Of a stretch of DNA of 64,000 nt, positions 61,964-64,000 are shown piece by piece; the first letter of the stretch is position 1; each line of letters opens with the position of its first letter. The notes under the pieces were generated by a model, which searched no databases, had not been told where the DNA came from, and saw nothing but the letters and a program-made list of their open reading frames with translations. A program made the position numbers and the translations under genes. The DNA comes from Datisca glomerata (Eukaryota > Streptophyta > Magnoliopsida > Cucurbitales > Datiscaceae): positions 1,738,607-1,802,606 of the forward strand of contig QANY01000261.1 in assembly GCA_003255025.1 (NCBI GenBank), given 5' to 3'.

Positions 61964-63877
61964 TCGTTCGATCAGGTTTTAAAATTTAAGGAAAAATCAT
62001 TGAACCATGAAAGGTTCGTGCGCAGAACATCAAAATTTTTTACATCAACCAATTTAATCATATTAAACATTAAAACCATACATCCGATTATGCATACAAA
62101 GTTAAACGTATTCAAAAGAGGTAGAAACGATTTATACATTTTCCTTGTATCGGAGACATTCTGAATTGGTGGAATCCTCATTAAATGCTTCGCGTTCTTT
62201 GATCTTCAAATCCAAGAACTTCAATTAGTCTTCACACCAACAACGACTCGTTGGATTCAGAAGTATATCTCATGATGACGTCGTTAGGAATTGAGTGTGG
62301 GCTCTTAAAACAATTGAGGAAGAAAAAATTCTTTTCATTCTCTATGAATTCGGCGGCAAGGAGGGGGAGAGAGACATTTTTTCTGTTCTGTGTGATTAAG
62401 GTTGTGTCAACACGCTTAGAAAAGCAACCTTAATGACATCCCTTATATAATAGTTTTAGAATTTTCACATATACCTCATATATGTGTAATTTCCAAAACT
62501 CACCCCCATAATCTATAATTACCAAAAATTGCATCTCTCATTAAAGTCAATATTGCGTCCAAATTTATCAACCCAAAATTGATAATTTAAATTGATCCTC
62601 AATTAATTAAATAATTTCTCTTATTTACTAATTATCTAATAGTTAGAAAATAATAAATTAATTAATTGAAACATCAATTAACACTCTTCACTAATTAAGT
62701 GACAAGACCCATCACATATTTAATTTAAACATCAATTAACACTCTTCACTAATTAAGTGACAAGACCCATCACATATGGGTTCAAGAAATACACCTTGAC
62801 TCAAAACACATTTTGGTCCAATTGATGTTGTTTCTTCTATTCTTATCCTCATGAGTTACTCCTCATATCGAATGGACCCACATGAATAAAGCTATATGAT
62901 TCAAATACCCGGTTATCTCTATAAATTACCGACATATTTAATCCTGACATCGCACGATTCCACTATAAGTTCGATGCCGAATCAACTGTCGATTCATACG
63001 CGCTACATTTTCTGTTGGTGCAAAAAAATACTTTTTTCACGATCAACATAATATTTTAACATATTACCCTTTGTGAATATCAGTGACAAGAGCAGGATGT
63101 AAAATTACCATTTACCCCTCTTGTTATTATTTCCTTCACTCATTTATTGATTGTGAATAAGAAAGTCATAATAGTGATTATCTCGTACAATTCTCATGTC
63201 TTATTCATGATACATTTCTTCAAGTACCTGACTAGGTTGATTTATTCACACACCCATCAATAAAATATAAGGTGATATTGTTGTATTTTACAATCTAACC
63301 ACAAATTTTCATATTTGTGAATTACGCAACTCAAACTATTATGTCTTTCTTATTGTAAGACAATCTGAACCCACTCCTTTGGCGTATCAAAGATCATACT
63401 TAACTAGGTCAAGTTTCATACTCATCTCAGGATTAAGGTAATAAAGAGAATATATTTAAGGTGTAACAATTAGATTTAAAGCTAGATAAACGGTTTTACT
63501 CTAAACTAATTTGTTAATGGTTTATTCAACATGTTCCACAATATGTCTAGGTCAACCATTAGAGTCCTCATTCCCATGCCCCAAGACCGGTATCTTTTGG
63601 TTCAACCTAACAGTCGTAATCAGACTTGATTACTTATTCGATCCTAAGACTGCGAATAACATTCTCACAACTTCAGAAGAGTTTGTCTAAAATACCCTTC
63701 AGTCTTTACTCTTCTTACTTTGACAATAGATCCAGGACTTGAGTAAATTATAATCACACTTTAATTAATAGAAAAAATTTCATTCATTCATAAAATTCAG
63801 TAATACAAAGTGTCAGAGAAATAACTAAATATTCATAAATAGTTATTACACCCTACTTTGTGGACATAATTCCAACA
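61964..63877 (-). repeat. 3' LTR of a second copia B-family element (inverted)
   Basis: On the minus strand it begins TGTTGGAATTATGTCC at 63877 and aligns along its length with 31454-33328; shared landmarks include gagagcccacactcaa, catggttcaa and attttaaaacct. The far end is near 61964 by alignment. A purine-rich tract (minus strand, just right of 63877) shows it is the 3' LTR, so the element continues right, beyond the window. It differs from copia B at many sites. Confidence 0.85.
62671..62779. repeat. 58-bp offset tandem duplication in the LTR
   Basis: acatcaattaacactcttc through gacccatcacatat is repeated at 62671 and 62729, about 50 bp alike with an 8-bp spacer. It is absent from the copia B LTRs, so it arose in this copy. 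Confidence 0.88.
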
Positions 63878-63891
63878 ATCACCCGCATGGA

Positions 63892-64000
63892 CTAAAGTAG
63901 GCGTGTACAATCTCGTACATCCATGTCCTTCAGATGATCATCAAAGTGTTTACTGCTTAAAGTATTCATGAATTGATCTACCATCGATATGTGTGTTACT
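63892..64000 (-). pseudogene. C-terminus of copia pol (RNase H), partial
   Basis: The minus strand reads NTLSSKHFDDHLKDMDVRDCT and ends in TAG at 63894-63892. It matches the TLSSKFFYDHLEGLGIRDCT end of copia B pol. The frame runs off the window edge, so it cannot be said whether the rest is intact. Confidence 0.8.

Overview
The window is nuclear DNA of a flowering plant, most likely a eudicot. The evidence is one intron-rich gene with GT-AG splicing that encodes a BRN1/BRN2-type (Bruno-like, CELF) RNA-binding protein, abundant plant-type LTR retrotransposons (copia and gypsy), CACTA and hAT DNA-element relics, and AT-rich intergenic DNA. The family or species cannot be fixed from the sequence. 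There is one 32-base assembly gap (56130-56161).

Layout. 1-4.9 kb: a small inverted-repeat element (307-672), a ~1.07-kb tandem duplication (1028-3155), and a non-autonomous CACTA element (2859-4920) with a 3-bp target-site duplication. 8.55-11.54 kb: a deleted, non-coding LTR element with TSD ACACT. 12.59-18.91 kb: a decayed copia element. 21.46-22.44 kb: a non-autonomous hAT element with a perfect 8-bp TSD. 23.0-37.66 kb: a minus-strand gypsy element of Tat-like layout, with a gag remnant, a ~180-bp tandem array and an antisense coiled-coil ORF. Its middle is occupied by a 9.3-kb copia element (24.07-33.33 kb). The gypsy element sits in a minus-strand reading frame that weakly resembles DUF247. 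39.7 kb: a possible Helitron 3' end.

42.5-46.8 kb holds the main host gene, BRN1-like: nine coding exons and 431 aa with three RRMs. 49.83-55.69 kb holds a longer relative of the 8.55-kb element, inverted, with three kinds of internal tandem repeat and no coding capacity. 59.7-60.2 kb holds a small, apparently intronless gene for an acidic 153-aa protein with a good TATA box. 61.96-64.0 kb is the 3' LTR and pol end of another copia element, same family as the nested one but inverted; its body lies outside the window.

Only two host genes are well supported, and nothing suggests they act together. Most of the sequence is a layered record of transposition. Its value lies in the nested insertions whose boundaries can be fixed by TSDs, PBSs and polypurine tracts, and in the non-coding LTR family present in two states of decay. 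I found no convincing new biological system.
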